In this document: piece after piece, positions 1 through 8,940 of the stretch | Numbering within the stretch: the first letter of the stretch is position 1 | Layout of the letters: each line of letters starts with the position of its first letter | Assembly (NCBI GenBank): GCA_026196875.1 | Contig: JAPHTP010000071.1 | Span: 1 to 49,491, forward strand | Origin: Kangiellaceae bacterium | GTDB taxonomy: Bacteria; Pseudomonadota; Gammaproteobacteria; Enterobacterales; Kangiellaceae | Length of the DNA: 49,491 nt | Direction of reading: 5' to 3' | Notes under the pieces: model-generated | The model's input: the letters and a program-made list of their open reading frames with translations, nothing else | Databases searched by the model: none | What the model was told of the DNA's origin: nothing | Made by a program: the position numbers and the translations under genes

Positions 1-1
1 T

Positions 2-3000
2 AAAAAAGAAGAAGATAGAGCGACCAATAAAAATAATATTTATTACAACTACACCAACTTTGGTTCAGGTGAGCATCTTTTAACGTCAATTGATTATACC
101 GGTAGTGGTTCGAGTCATGGTAATCGTTATGTCGTTTTCAGCTATGGTAATGGTTCCGGTTATGGCAGCGGCGAAAGAAGCGATGCTTCATTGTCTTATT
201 TGGCCGGCGGCCAAATGGCTAAAACCAAGTTACTGGAATCGATCACTACTAAATATAGCAATTCACTGGTTAGAAAATACCAACTGAATTATCAAACGAG
301 TACGACCAGCAAGCGTAAGGTTGTCAGCTCAATTCAAGAGTGTGCCTATAGTGAAAGCGGTGTTGAGAGCTGTTTGCCGCCAACTAATTTCACCACTCAT
401 ACACCAAGTATTGGATGGGGAACCGTAGATAGTAGTAACGCAAATAATTCTGCTATCGGCAGTTTTGGTACGCTAGAAAATAACGACCGAGTAATTCTTA
501 AAGATGTGGATGGTAATGGTGTAGCCGAAGCGCTTTATCTTGATGAAAAAACGGACGGCACTTTTGACGTCCGCATTTATACGCTCAACACCCAGGGTAA
601 CTACGTTCAAGCAACCGGCGCAAATCTTGGCGGTTACGACCACCTTGTTTACGCAGGTATCGAAGGCGATATCAACGGTGACGGTATCACTGACTTTATC
701 ACTTCAGAAAACCAACGATTAGTCTACTTCCAGTTTGATGAGAATCTGACACTCAATCGTCATGTGACTAATTTCTATTTCACTGCCGGTTACGATCGTA
801 TTTACGGCGGTCAGGGATTACAAGTCGTGGATGTGGATTCTGATGGCTATCAAGACATTTTATTTACCTCATTAGGTTCTGGTTCGACCTACAAGATTGC
901 CTACTACCGCAACAAAGGCAACGGCAATGTCGATTTCACAGGGCCTTATACTTTGGCAGATCTTGGTAGCGGAAATACGCCATCAATCGTCGCAATTGAT
1001 CTAGATGGAGATGGCCTTATTGACTTCGGTCGAATGAGCACTGCGCCAGAGCTCTCTAATGCTTACTTTTCTCAGCGTAATTCCAGCGGTGTCTTATCGG
1101 TAGTGAATAAATCAAACACCAGCATGGGTGTGGATACGAATGCTGAACACGCACTGCTTGCAGACTTGAATGGCGATGGCTTAAAAGATTATGTATTTGT
1201 GAAAAATGATTCTTCTGGCCAGAAGAAATGGCATGCGCAAATTAATAAAGGCAACCGAACGTTTGCATCTGCTTACTCTTTGAATACTAATATTGGCTTA
1301 GCGGATATGTACAGCTATCCATCTGGCGCGACTCAGACGGCGCCCAAAAGAGGGCGTGTATTAGCAGCTGACGTTGACGGTGACGGTGCCGAAGAACTAA
1401 TGGTCGCGACCCATACTAATGATGACTTTAAGGTCGTTGTCGTCGGAGAACGATTGGAATTATTAAGTGGTCAGGTCATCGATTTTATTGAAATGTGTGT
1501 AGCAAATGACGAGCTGTATGTTAAAAAAGCCTACTCAAAAAGTTGTGGTCTGCCCGGAAGTGGTGAGCCGATCAATATTGATTATAGTGGGTTCGATATG
1601 CGCCGGTTCTACTGGTCGACTGTTGACTTTAAAACCACCAATGACGTTTTGACCTATAGCCATACTAAAGCTGATGTGGCCCATGCACCGTTGAACGGTT
1701 TTAAATTTCTTGACGGTACTTTAGCATCGCCACTTACTTTCAAAGATTATGATAATGATGGTTACCTTGATCTATCCCATGTTGCCATTGGTGGTTTCTC
1801 CATGCCGAAAGTGAACGGCGAGGTAACCGTTCAGGGGCTTCGTGTCAGAGGCGGTTTTGCGGGAAGTTTTAGCGGCACTTCGAAACCAGTCAGTGGCATG
1901 TATTTACAAAAGAATGCCATGGTTCACACTACACGCCAATCCGATACGCTTTATCAGGTGAGTGACGGATTGAATGTAAATTCTGAATGGTATTACGCGC
2001 CGATTTCTCGTCCTGAATTGGTGAATGGAAAACAACTTTATACGGTTCCTGCTAACAGAGACAATTGGTACACCAACAAAGACTCTCAGCGAGAACATTT
2101 CTATTTCACTTCTTCAATGCCGGTAGTGACTAACTTCCGTCAGTCAAATGGTGTTGGCGGTACTAACCAGTCGACTTATCGTTACAAGGAAGCGATCTAC
2201 AATCGCAAAGGGCGTGGCTTCCAAGGTTTTAGAACAGTCATTATTGATAGTGCTAATGGCACTCGATCAGTGAGTGACTTCCACCAGATATTCCCACTGG
2301 CTGGAAAAGTTGAACAGATGCAAACTTGTTTACAAGGCGATAATAGTGATCTCTGTAGTTCGTCTCCACTGAGTAAAACTGAAATGGGATATGCTTCTGT
2401 TGATACCACCGGCTACGGCACTTATTGGAACATTCCAGCTAAGACAATTAAGACCAGCTTTGAGCTTAATGGTCGCGCACAAGTGTCTAAAACAACTAGT
2501 TATGTCGGCCTATCCGACCCGGGTACAATTTCCATCAACATGTCTGTGACTAGCGGTGAAGTGGAGTCGCGCTACGGTAATATTAAACAGTCGACGTCTA
2601 AAGTGGATACCGGATTTGGTATTAACGAAACCCAAACTGTTAGCACTTTTTACGGTGCTGATGAAAATAATTGGTGGATTGGTAAGTTGGATTCTTCAGC
2701 GGTAACCACCAAAAAAATCAGTCAAGTGCCATCTAGCAATGCAGTTTATAACTCTGCACTGGATAACGATAAAACCGTCACTACGCATATCGATGTTTAC
2801 GATACCAGTCGTCAACCGAAAACGGTTCGTACGGTTCCGAGTAGTGGCAAAACGATTACGGCTAACACGGTTTACAATAGCTATGGTTTGCCGACTTCTG
2901 TGACCACAACGGCGGATAGTACGAGTCGAAGTGTCTCTACGGGTTACTCGTCCGATTATTATTTTGTGGATAGCGTAACCAACATCAATGGTACGGCTTA

Positions 3001-6000
3001 CACAGAAACTAATCCTCGCCATGGTCAACCTGATTCTACGAGAGATATCAATGGTTTCATTAGTTACTTTAAGTATGATGCCTTTGGGCGTGTAGAAGAA
3101 GCGTCTCCACCGTCAGGCACCGGTCAGCCGGTTTATACCCGCTATGCCTTATGCCAGGGTGGCTGTGATGGGATCAGTGATTCGAACCTGGTTTACAAAG
3201 TTACAACCTATTCAGCAGGTACGCCGGAAACTAGCGTTTATAAAGATCAGTTTAATCGAGCGCTTTACTCACGAACCAAAGGTTTTAATGGCTCCAATGT
3301 ATACTCTAATGTCACCTATGACAATTTAGGTAGAAAATTATTTGAGTCAACACCTTCAGGAAATGTTAACGGGATTTTTGGCACGAGCTACACCCACTAT
3401 GATGCTATCGGCCGGCTGACCCGTAAAACCGCCAGTCAAACAGACGGACAAGTTTTAGAAGTTGAATATTATTTTGGTAATAACGCAGGCACTTATCTCG
3501 CGCCACATCGAACGCGAATTACCGTGAATAACTCCCGCACCATGTATCGCACGCATAATGGTGCCGGTCAATTGATGCGTACCACAGATGCGCTCAGTGG
3601 CATTACTCGCTATGCCTACGACGGTGCCGGTAATCCTATTGTGTTGCAGGATGCTAACAGCAATTCAATCACCGCTACTTACAATGCCCTGAGCCAAAAG
3701 TTGTGGGTTATCGATCCGAATATGGGCCGCAAAGATTTTACTTATACTGGTTTCGGTGACGTTTATTCGGAAAAGGATGCGGAGCAAAATACTTACTACT
3801 ATTACTACGACGCTCTGGGGCGTTTAACCCATCGTTATCTTAACGGTACGGCGAGCGGTAATCTGGAAGCCGGCTTTAGCTATCATGGTAGTAGTGCAAG
3901 CTGTAGCGGTGTGCCTTATCAAGAAAGTCGTAACGACTTATCGAGTGGTGAAAGTTATCTGCGTACTTATCAGTACGATAACTACTGTCGACCAAGTGGT
4001 GCCATCACCAATATCGATGGCGATAGCTTTACTTCAAAAGTTTTCTACGACGGTAACTATGGCAGGGTTAAAGGGAAACAATACCCGAGCGATTTAATCG
4101 TGGCTTATGAGTTTAATCCTTACGGTTATCAAAACAAAACCAAAAATGCGCAAACCAATGCAGTTTATCGAACCATTACTTCGATGGATCATTGGGGTAA
4201 CTGGACTCAGGCAAGTTTAGGGAGTTACTCCAATATCACGCGCGACTTCCATGCACAAACCGGTCAGATGAAAAGCTCCATTCTGAAACGCTACTCGGCT
4301 CAGCAACAGTCAGTGGTTTATACAAGCTATGACAGCTTCGGTAATTTAGAAGGACAAACGATGGGGACTTATGAAGGCAGTACTTATCGTTTGGATACAG
4401 AGAATTATGCTTATGATTCTTTGCAACGTTTGACTCGTTCTACGTTAACTTTGTCGGGGTCAACTCAACCCTCGGTGGATTACGCTTATGACAAGGTTGG
4501 TAACTTTAAATATAAAACTGACTTCTCGATGAATACTTCATCGGCTTATGCCGTTGGTAACGCAACTAAAAGTGCTGGCGGCAATGCGGGTCCTAATGCG
4601 GTGCGTCAGGTTCGAATGAAAAATGGCAGTTATCGTAATTACTCCTACGACAACAATGGTAATTTAGAAAATGATGGCGCGAGAAATATTTTGTACAACG
4701 CGTTTAATAAACCGACTCAAATTACGATTGCTCAAAATGTCAGAATCCATCCGGGTGATGCGACGCTGAATCCGGGCGGCACCATTAAGTTTCGTTATGG
4801 CGCAGACCAAATGCGTTATAAGCAAACTAAGACGACAAGCGGAACGACCACAACGACCATTTATATTGATAAACAATACGAGCGAGTGACAACTAATGGA
4901 CTAGTCACTCATAAATCCTATGTGGATGATATTGCCGTCGTATCAAAGCAAGATGGCTCATCAAGCGAAGAAGTCACTTATTTCCATAAAGACCGATTGG
5001 GCTCAATGATTGCGAGTGTCAATTCCAGTGGATATGTCACTAAAGGCCATAGCTATGACCCCTTTGGTAAGCCAAGAGATCAACGTATGCGGGATAACTG
5101 GCATAGCCCGGTTAATTTGAATGTGCTTGATGATCCTAAAACCACTCGAGGGTTTACTGACCATGAACATTTGGATGATGCGCAGCTCATTCATATGAAT
5201 GGACGGGTTTATGACTATAACCTGGGGAGGTTTTTGAGTGTTGACCCGTTTATACAAGAGCCCGGTAATTCTCAGAGCATGAATCCTTATTCGTATATTC
5301 TGAATAATCCTTTAGCAGGAACGGATCCGAGTGGATATAAGTTCTCTTGGGGAGATACACGTAAAGTTGAGGTTGATAGTGATGATGAAGTCTTAAAAGA
5401 TGGAGAAGGGAATATTTACGTCGGGAAAAAAGGCGGTGATACATTAACTAAAGTTGACACAATTACCAGAACAGATAATGGCAGTAAGAGTACTTTTGAG
5501 TTTGTTCCTCAAGGAGATCGTGACTCTTCATCAAATCCTGATAGAATCGGAGGGAAGGCCGATGTTGCACTGAATACTGGCGGAGGACGGCCGGGGTTGC
5601 ATAGAAAGGGACGCAACGCTGAAGATGACGAAGAGAATAGAGTTCTGGAAACTTCCGGTAGACTGAACGATGAAGAAAAACAATTAAATATAAAGCGCAC
5701 GATCAAAGGGGCTAAAAATAAGGCAATTAGGATGCTTAGAGAAGACTTTACTAAAAGAAAGGAAATGGGAGAAGAACAAATATTTGACGACATTAAAGAT
5801 ATTGATGAGGTTAAATTTATACTAAACTCTGGCTTTGCTCCGGGCGACAGCAAAGAAAAAGCTGAACGAGGAGAAGGTATTACAGGCGCAATCGTAAGGC
5901 GGGGTAAAAATGGCGCAGTTCTTCACATTGATTTATATGCTTCTGGTTTTATATATACGGGTGGGAATAATAGAAGGGCTGCAACAGAGAAGATGATTCA

Positions 6001-6154
6001 TGAGTTTCATCATGCTAGTAAAGAAGGAACTGAGTTATATTTGAACTATATGGCACATCGTAGAGCTGGGGGAGCAAGAATTAGCTACAGAGATAGACCT
6101 GATGAAAAGAGGGCTTTTGAATTCGCGGCTGAAATGATGGAAAAATATTACTAG
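2..6154 (+). CDS. FG-GAP / YD-repeat / RHS-core polymorphic toxin with HExxH metalloprotease-like tip (5' end outside window)
   Basis: The reading frame is open from the first base, so the N-terminus lies upstream; about 2050 codons are visible. Numbering from position 2, residues about 165-590 contain seven calcium-binding-type DxDxDG motifs (for example DVDGNG, DINGDG, DVDSDG, DLDGDG, DYDNDG), as in FG-GAP/VCBS propeller repeats of SpvB/TcaC-like proteins. Residues about 1000-1670 are YD repeats (YDALGRL, YDNYCRP and similar), and the RHS-associated core closes near NPYSYILNNPLAGTDPSGY at about 1760-1780. RHS shells encapsulate a variable toxic tip, here the last ~270 residues, which are more AT-rich than the shell. 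The tip carries HEFHH (H2000-H2004, bases 5999-6013), an HExxH zinc-protease motif, with downstream E2035/E2040 as possible third ligands. The RHS family call is secure; the tip being an active protease toxin is inference. Confidence 0.9.
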   Translation, partial: KKEEDRATNKNNIYYNYTNFGSGEHLLTSIDYTGSGSSHGNRYVVFSYGNGSGYGSGERSDASLSYLAGGQMAKTKLLESITTKYSNSLVRKYQLNYQTSTTSKRKVVSSIQECAYSESGVESCLPPTNFTTHTPSIGWGTVDSSNANNSAIGSFGTLENNDRVILKDVDGNGVAEALYLDEKTDGTFDVRIYTLNTQGNYVQATGANLGGYDHLVYAGIEGDINGDGITDFITSENQRLVYFQFDENLTLNRHVTNFYFTAGYDRIYGGQGLQVVDVDSDGYQDILFTSLGSGSTYKIAYYRNKGNGNVDFTGPYTLADLGSGNTPSIVAIDLDGDGLIDFGRMSTAPELSNAYFSQRNSSGVLSVVNKSNTSMGVDTNAEHALLADLNGDGLKDYVFVKNDSSGQKKWHAQINKGNRTFASAYSLNTNIGLADMYSYPSGATQTAPKRGRVLAADVDGDGAEELMVATHTNDDFKVVVVGERLELLSGQVIDFIEMCVANDELYVKKAYSKSCGLPGSGEPINIDYSGFDMRRFYWSTVDFKTTNDVLTYSHTKADVAHAPLNGFKFLDGTLASPLTFKDYDNDGYLDLSHVAIGGFSMPKVNGEVTVQGLRVRGGFAGSFSGTSKPVSGMYLQKNAMVHTTRQSDTLYQVSDGLNVNSEWYYAPISRPELVNGKQLYTVPANRDNWYTNKDSQREHFYFTSSMPVVTNFRQSNGVGGTNQSTYRYKEAIYNRKGRGFQGFRTVIIDSANGTRSVSDFHQIFPLAGKVEQMQTCLQGDNSDLCSSSPLSKTEMGYASVDTTGYGTYWNIPAKTIKTSFELNGRAQVSKTTSYVGLSDPGTISINMSVTSGEVESRYGNIKQSTSKVDTGFGINETQTVSTFYGADENNWWIGKLDSSAVTTKKISQVPSSNAVYNSALDNDKTVTTHIDVYDTSRQPKTVRTVPSSGKTITANTVYNSYGLPTSVTTTADSTSRSVSTGYSSDYYFVDSVTNINGTAYTETNPRHGQPDSTRDINGFISYFKYDAFGRVEEASPPSGTGQPVYTRYALCQGGCDGISDSNLVYKVTTYSAGTPETSVYKDQFNRALYSRTKGFNGSNVYSNVTYDNLGRKLFESTPSGNVNGIFGTSYTHYDAIGRLTRKTASQTDGQVLEVEYYFGNNAGTYLAPHRTRITVNNSRTMYRTHNGAGQLMRTTDALSGITRYAYDGAGNPIVLQDANSNSITATYNALSQKLWVIDPNMGRKDFTYTGFGDVYSEKDAEQNTYYYYYDALGRLTHRYLNGTASGNLEAGFSYHGSSASCSGVPYQESRNDLSSGESYLRTYQYDNYCRPSGAITNIDGDSFTSKVFYDGNYGRVKGKQYPSDLIVAYEFNPYGYQNKTKNAQTNAVYRTITSMDHWGNWTQASLGSYSNITRDFHAQTGQMKSSILKRYSAQQQSVVYTSYDSFGNLEGQTMGTYEGSTYRLDTENYAYDSLQRLTRSTLTLSGSTQPSVDYAYDKVGNFKYKTDFSMNTSSAYAVGNATKSAGGNAGPNAVRQVRMKNGSYRNYSYDNNGNLENDGARNILYNAFNKPTQITIAQNVRIHPGDATLNPGGTIKFRYGADQMRYKQTKTTSGTTTTTIYIDKQYERVTTNGLVTHKSYVDDIAVVSKQDGSSSEEVTYFHKDRLGSMIASVNSSGYVTKGHSYDPFGKPRDQRMRDNWHSPVNLNVLDDPKTTRGFTDHEHLDDAQLIHMNGRVYDYNLGRFLSVDPFIQEPGNSQSMNPYSYILNNPLAGTDPSGYKFSWGDTRKVEVDSDDEVLKDGEGNIYVGKKGGDTLTKVDTITRTDNGSKSTFEFVPQGDRDSSSNPDRIGGKADVALNTGGGRPGLHRKGRNAEDDEENRVLETSGRLNDEEKQLNIKRTIKGAKNKAIRMLREDFTKRKEMGEEQIFDDIKDIDEVKFILNSGFAPGDSKEKAERGEGITGAIVRRGKNGAVLHIDLYASGFIYTGGNNRRAATEKMIHEFHHASKEGTELYLNYMAHRRAGGARISYRDRPDEKRAFEFAAEMMEKYY

Positions 6155-6167
6155 AGGAGAATCAACA

Positions 6168-6689
6168 GTGTATAAGATGTTTTACTGTCTTTTTATGCTC
6201 TTATGGGGGCTTCAACTAGATGAGGCAAAATCGAAAGATGCTCACAGTTATGTTGAAATTGGAGGGGATTTTCGAGTAGTTATTGTTCCCGAGGATAGTC
6301 AAATCATTGAAATACCCAATAGTACTTCTGGAGAGTTTTGTGGTGAGAATGATGAGTTTTACTGCTTTGAACATGAAGACTATTGGTTTTCCGCCCCTAA
6401 ATCTAAAGCTCTTAAAAAGGGGAGTAAATGGGAAAAAAATGGTCGATACTGTGAAGTTTTTTCATCCGCAAAATCGATTAGGTTGTTAAGCAATGATGAA
6501 CCGTTGTTCAATATTCATTGTTATAACAAAGACAAAAGCAATAAAGACACAGACAGAAAATTATTAGGAGTCTTTTTGTATTCAGAGACTCGGGGATTGC
6601 TTATGATGGAATACACCTTGCCTGATACAGGTGGAAAAACTGTGTCTTATATAACGACAGATCTAAAAGGATTTGGCTCGACCCCATAG
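6168..6689 (+). CDS. Small exported protein, candidate immunity protein for the RHS tip
   Basis: This 173-residue protein is not recognised. It starts with GTG, 13 bases after the RHS stop, behind a good ribosome-binding site (AGAGGAGA, 6153-6160). The N-terminus (MYKMFYCLFMLLWGLQLDEA) looks like a signal peptide or an N-terminal membrane anchor. The mature part is charged, with several cysteines, including two in GEFCGENDEFYCFE. A small gene directly after a variable RHS tip is the usual position of the cognate immunity gene, and export would place it in the periplasm, matching a toxin delivered to or active in that compartment. Function is inferred from position and export only. Confidence 0.7.
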   Translation: MYKMFYCLFMLLWGLQLDEAKSKDAHSYVEIGGDFRVVIVPEDSQIIEIPNSTSGEFCGENDEFYCFEHEDYWFSAPKSKALKKGSKWEKNGRYCEVFSSAKSIRLLSNDEPLFNIHCYNKDKSNKDTDRKLLGVFLYSETRGLLMMEYTLPDTGGKTVSYITTDLKGFGSTP

Positions 6690-6949
6690 GTTGATGTCAA
6701 TGGAAGCAAGGGAGTCAGAATACATCGAAATGTTGATTACTCCCTTGAAGGAATTTAATCAGACACCCTGATTTACCTCAAGATATTAAAATAGGCAGGG
6801 TAAAGTATAGTGAGAGGCTCAATCTCTGATTCAAGTTTAAAGTAAGTGAAGTTCAGTTTCTTAACAGGTAATAAGAACTTGGAGAGCGTTCCAGATTAAT
6901 GGGAAAACTTTAAAGGCTAGGTATGGAATAGAATAGAAGAATAATTGAA

Positions 6950-7924
6950 TTAATTCTGATAGAGTAACTTTGCTTTTCCAATTCCTTTTATCCAGTTTTT
7001 CTTTAATTCGCTTGCTTTCTGTTTAAGCTTTTCAATTGAACCCATCATCGTCGGTTGACCATCAGTCAATCGCTGGATCTGGGTGAGCCAGTGATTTTGT
7101 TGGAGATTAAGTCTGTCGATTATCGATGCGATATGAGGTGGAATAGGAGCTTTGTTTGGATAAACAATGTTTCGTCCGGTCCAATCAACTAAAGTGAGGT
7201 AATCACTCAACCTAAAATCGGAGAAGGAATCATCGTCACATCGGTTAATCGGATTCAACCGCTGGCGGTTTAATTCAGCTACTCGATTTAAGCTGTCTAG
7301 CCGCTTCTTAATCGAAGTATAAAGTGATTGTTCAAGTTCAGTAACAATACCTGCGCGAACTGGATTCAAATCAACATAAGCCATGCAAGCAAGGACCGCT
7401 GTCTCATCCAGCAAGGGAATAGATTGGTAACGGGATTCCCAGAAACGACCTTTGACACAGTCTTCTTGGTTACTTTGTTTAGCTAGTGGTTCATTGAGTC
7501 GTGACATAAACCAGGAAAGATTACCTAGTCGCTGACGGTACTTCTTCAGCTTATCCTTGTCAGCCATAATGGCTTGCTTTCTTAATTCCCGTTGCTGGGC
7601 GAATTCAGGTAGGTCAAACTTGCCTGGATAAGCCAATAGCCAATGTTCGGCGACTTTCTCATCACTCCACTCAAAAGGCTTTTTAGGATCGACTTTCAAA
7701 ACGAGGTGATAGTGATTATCCATCACAGCATAGGCATACAGCGATACCGCAAAAATGTCAGATAACTCCAACATTCTTTTTTCCAGCCAGGCTTTGCGAT
7801 GGTCACAATTACGACCGGAGACCGGATCACTGCCGCACAAATACGCTCGCCTTACACAGCGGGAAATGCAGTGATAAAAACCAGCAGACTCGGTGTCCAC
7901 CAAATACTTACGAGGAATAGGCAT
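6950..7924 (-). CDS. Y1 (IS200/REP-associated type) transposase-like protein
   Basis: This 324-residue protein belongs to the HUH-endonuclease transposase-like superfamily that includes IS200 and REP-associated tyrosine transposases. The HUH motif is visible as NHYHLVL with H71 and H73. The tail of the catalytic domain shows GRFWESRYQS and AYVDLNPVRAGIV, typical of the long chromosomal Y1_Tnp proteins. The nucleophilic tyrosine is not obvious: the helix WFMSRLNEPLAKQSN has proline where some relatives have tyrosine, and Y166 in ESRYQS is the nearest alternative. No IS200-type terminal structures were recognised, so it is probably a single-copy, possibly domesticated, enzyme. It separates the RHS/immunity pair from the orphan tip cassette. 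Confidence 0.85.
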   Translation of the reverse strand: MPIPRKYLVDTESAGFYHCISRCVRRAYLCGSDPVSGRNCDHRKAWLEKRMLELSDIFAVSLYAYAVMDNHYHLVLKVDPKKPFEWSDEKVAEHWLLAYPGKFDLPEFAQQRELRKQAIMADKDKLKKYRQRLGNLSWFMSRLNEPLAKQSNQEDCVKGRFWESRYQSIPLLDETAVLACMAYVDLNPVRAGIVTELEQSLYTSIKKRLDSLNRVAELNRQRLNPINRCDDDSFSDFRLSDYLTLVDWTGRNIVYPNKAPIPPHIASIIDRLNLQQNHWLTQIQRLTDGQPTMMGSIEKLKQKASELKKNWIKGIGKAKLLYQN

Positions 7925-7927
7925 GGT

Positions 7928-7943
7928 TTCTCATCCGTGAGAA
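7928..7943 (-). promoter_or_regulatory. Short hairpin over the ribosome-binding region of the Y1 transposase
   Basis: A 6-bp perfect inverted repeat (TTCTCA / TGAGAA) with a 4-base loop ends four bases before the start codon, on the transposase strand. The only purine-rich candidate Shine-Dalgarno stretch (TGAGAA) is one arm of the hairpin, so folding would hide it. Translational damping is a plausible but unproven role; short hairpins also occur by chance. Confidence 0.35.
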
Positions 7944-8060
7944 GAATAGTCCTTAAGCTTTATTTTACGTATTTAACGAGCTAGAACAATCAGAAAAACT
8001 CTCTCGAACCAGTAGGAAATTGTTGATGCTAGTTGTAGGATATTGGGCTTAATCGGGGTG

Positions 8061-8090
8061 TCTGATGTTTGCTTATCTGATGTTTGCTTA
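8061..8090 (+). repeat. Perfect 15-bp tandem duplication at the start of the orphan tip gene
   Basis: Two identical adjacent copies of TCTGATGTTTGCTTA (8061-8075, 8076-8090). Because 15 is a multiple of three, the duplication stays in frame and gives the protein the start MFAYLMFAYP, with a start codon in each copy (8065 and 8080). It looks like a recent slippage or recombination event at the cassette boundary. Confidence 0.9.
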
Positions 8091-8400
8091 CCCGAGTGTC
8101 TCAGACGAAAGAATAAAGCAAGGTATGCGAAAACTCATTAATGGAGAGCCTCCTCGAAAAGGACCTGCCGCTGCTTTCATCTGGTCCCATAGAGCACCAG
8201 AGACAAAAAGAATTTGGATTGTATCTCAAAATTTTTTCGGCCATGGGCGCAGTAGAACTGATATGGCGAGAACACTAGTGCGTGAAGCAACTCACTCTAC
8301 TTCTACAATAGATGATCCCAATAACAAAAAAGTGATAGGATTTCATGATGCGCCTAGGTTTAGTAAATGGATAGTAATGAGACCATTGGAGACTAGATAG
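8065..8400 (+). CDS. Orphan M35/aspzincin-like toxin tip lacking an RHS core (probably inactive)
   Basis: This 111-residue fragment contains ARTLVREATHSTSTIDDP, which resembles the active-site segment of M35 (deuterolysin / peptidyl-Lys) metallopeptidases: HExxH followed by an aspartate ligand. Here the first histidine of HExxH is arginine (CGT at 8281-8283), one transition from CAT or CGT-to-CAC-like histidine codons, so zinc binding is probably lost. There is no signal peptide and no RHS core; a stop lies in frame at 8050-8052. The short length and position after an RHS locus suggest a displaced C-terminal tip. Its stop overlaps the next start (TAGTG), so the pair is probably co-translated. 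Start could be 8065 or 8080. The family assignment is by motif recognition only. Confidence 0.6.
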   Translation: MFAYLMFAYPSVSDERIKQGMRKLINGEPPRKGPAAAFIWSHRAPETKRIWIVSQNFFGHGRSRTDMARTLVREATHSTSTIDDPNNKKVIGFHDAPRFSKWIVMRPLETR

Positions 8401-8843
8401 TGAATAAATTTATAATAATTGTAGTATCCTTATTGGTATCCGGGTGTGTTCATGCGCTCGATGTCAAACTAAGTAAAGCAGTAGTGGAGAACGATGTCGT
8501 AACGATTCGTGTAAAAATTGAAAATAGTAAAAACAAACAGTTTTATGTTTATGGACTAAACATATGCTCTACAGAGCCATTGGATAAAGATCTTTTTTCC
8601 ATTCGGTTAGATGGTTCGGACAGAGACCTACAATTTTCAGGTATTCTTGACGATGCTGTCGTGGGTTTTGTTCCCTTAAATCAGTCACAAGTTTTAGAGT
8701 GTGAGGTAAGGTTGAATTTCAGTTACTTATTTCCGGAAACAAGGGGGAATCGATACCAAGTCCAATACATTGCTACAAACCCTAAGTTCAAGGAACAAGA
8801 AGAAGTGTTATTGAAATCGAATATTGTTACTTTTGATTATTGA
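8400..8843 (+). CDS. Lipoprotein, candidate immunity/inhibitor partner resembling the non-catalytic domain of M35 peptidases
   Basis: This 147-residue protein starts with GTG overlapping the previous stop by one base. The lipobox LLVSGC makes C16 the probable lipidation site, so the protein should be membrane-anchored on the periplasmic side. The mature part follows a pattern remembered from the beta-sandwich domain that precedes the catalytic domain in bacterial M35 peptidases: VVTIRVKIEN, then DLFSIRLDG, FVPLNQSQ and YQVQYIATNP. If correct, catalytic and pro-like domains of one family are here split into two genes, with the lipoprotein acting as inhibitor or immunity protein. The role is inferred from gene order and this resemblance; a plain lipoprotein of unknown role is the alternative. 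Confidence 0.65.
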   Translation: MNKFIIIVVSLLVSGCVHALDVKLSKAVVENDVVTIRVKIENSKNKQFYVYGLNICSTEPLDKDLFSIRLDGSDRDLQFSGILDDAVVGFVPLNQSQVLECEVRLNFSYLFPETRGNRYQVQYIATNPKFKEQEEVLLKSNIVTFDY

Positions 8844-8940
8844 AATCTAAATAAGGTGACTTAGGAGGAAAATTTAATCAGGAAAGTAAAAAGGGGTCAG
8901 TTCGCTTGTTCTATAAATAAGCGCGTGATACTCATTTGGC

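Noticed and set aside
2696-3028. Minus-strand open frame inside the RHS gene
   Set aside because: Low-complexity Arg/Thr/Ile-rich shadow of the YD-repeat coding frame, with no ribosome-binding site or family resemblance.
3000-5000. Repeated Tyr/Asp-rich blocks suggesting a repeat array
   Set aside because: These are YD repeats of the RHS protein at protein level; nucleotide copies are diverged and there is no spacer structure as in CRISPR.
5509-5853. Minus-strand open frame over the RHS tip
   Set aside because: Ser/Leu/Phe-rich antisense shadow of a coding region; no independent coding evidence.
6707-6747. 9-bp inverted repeat CAAGGGAGT / ACTCCCTTG after the candidate immunity gene
   Set aside because: 23-base loop and no T tract; too weak to call a terminator.
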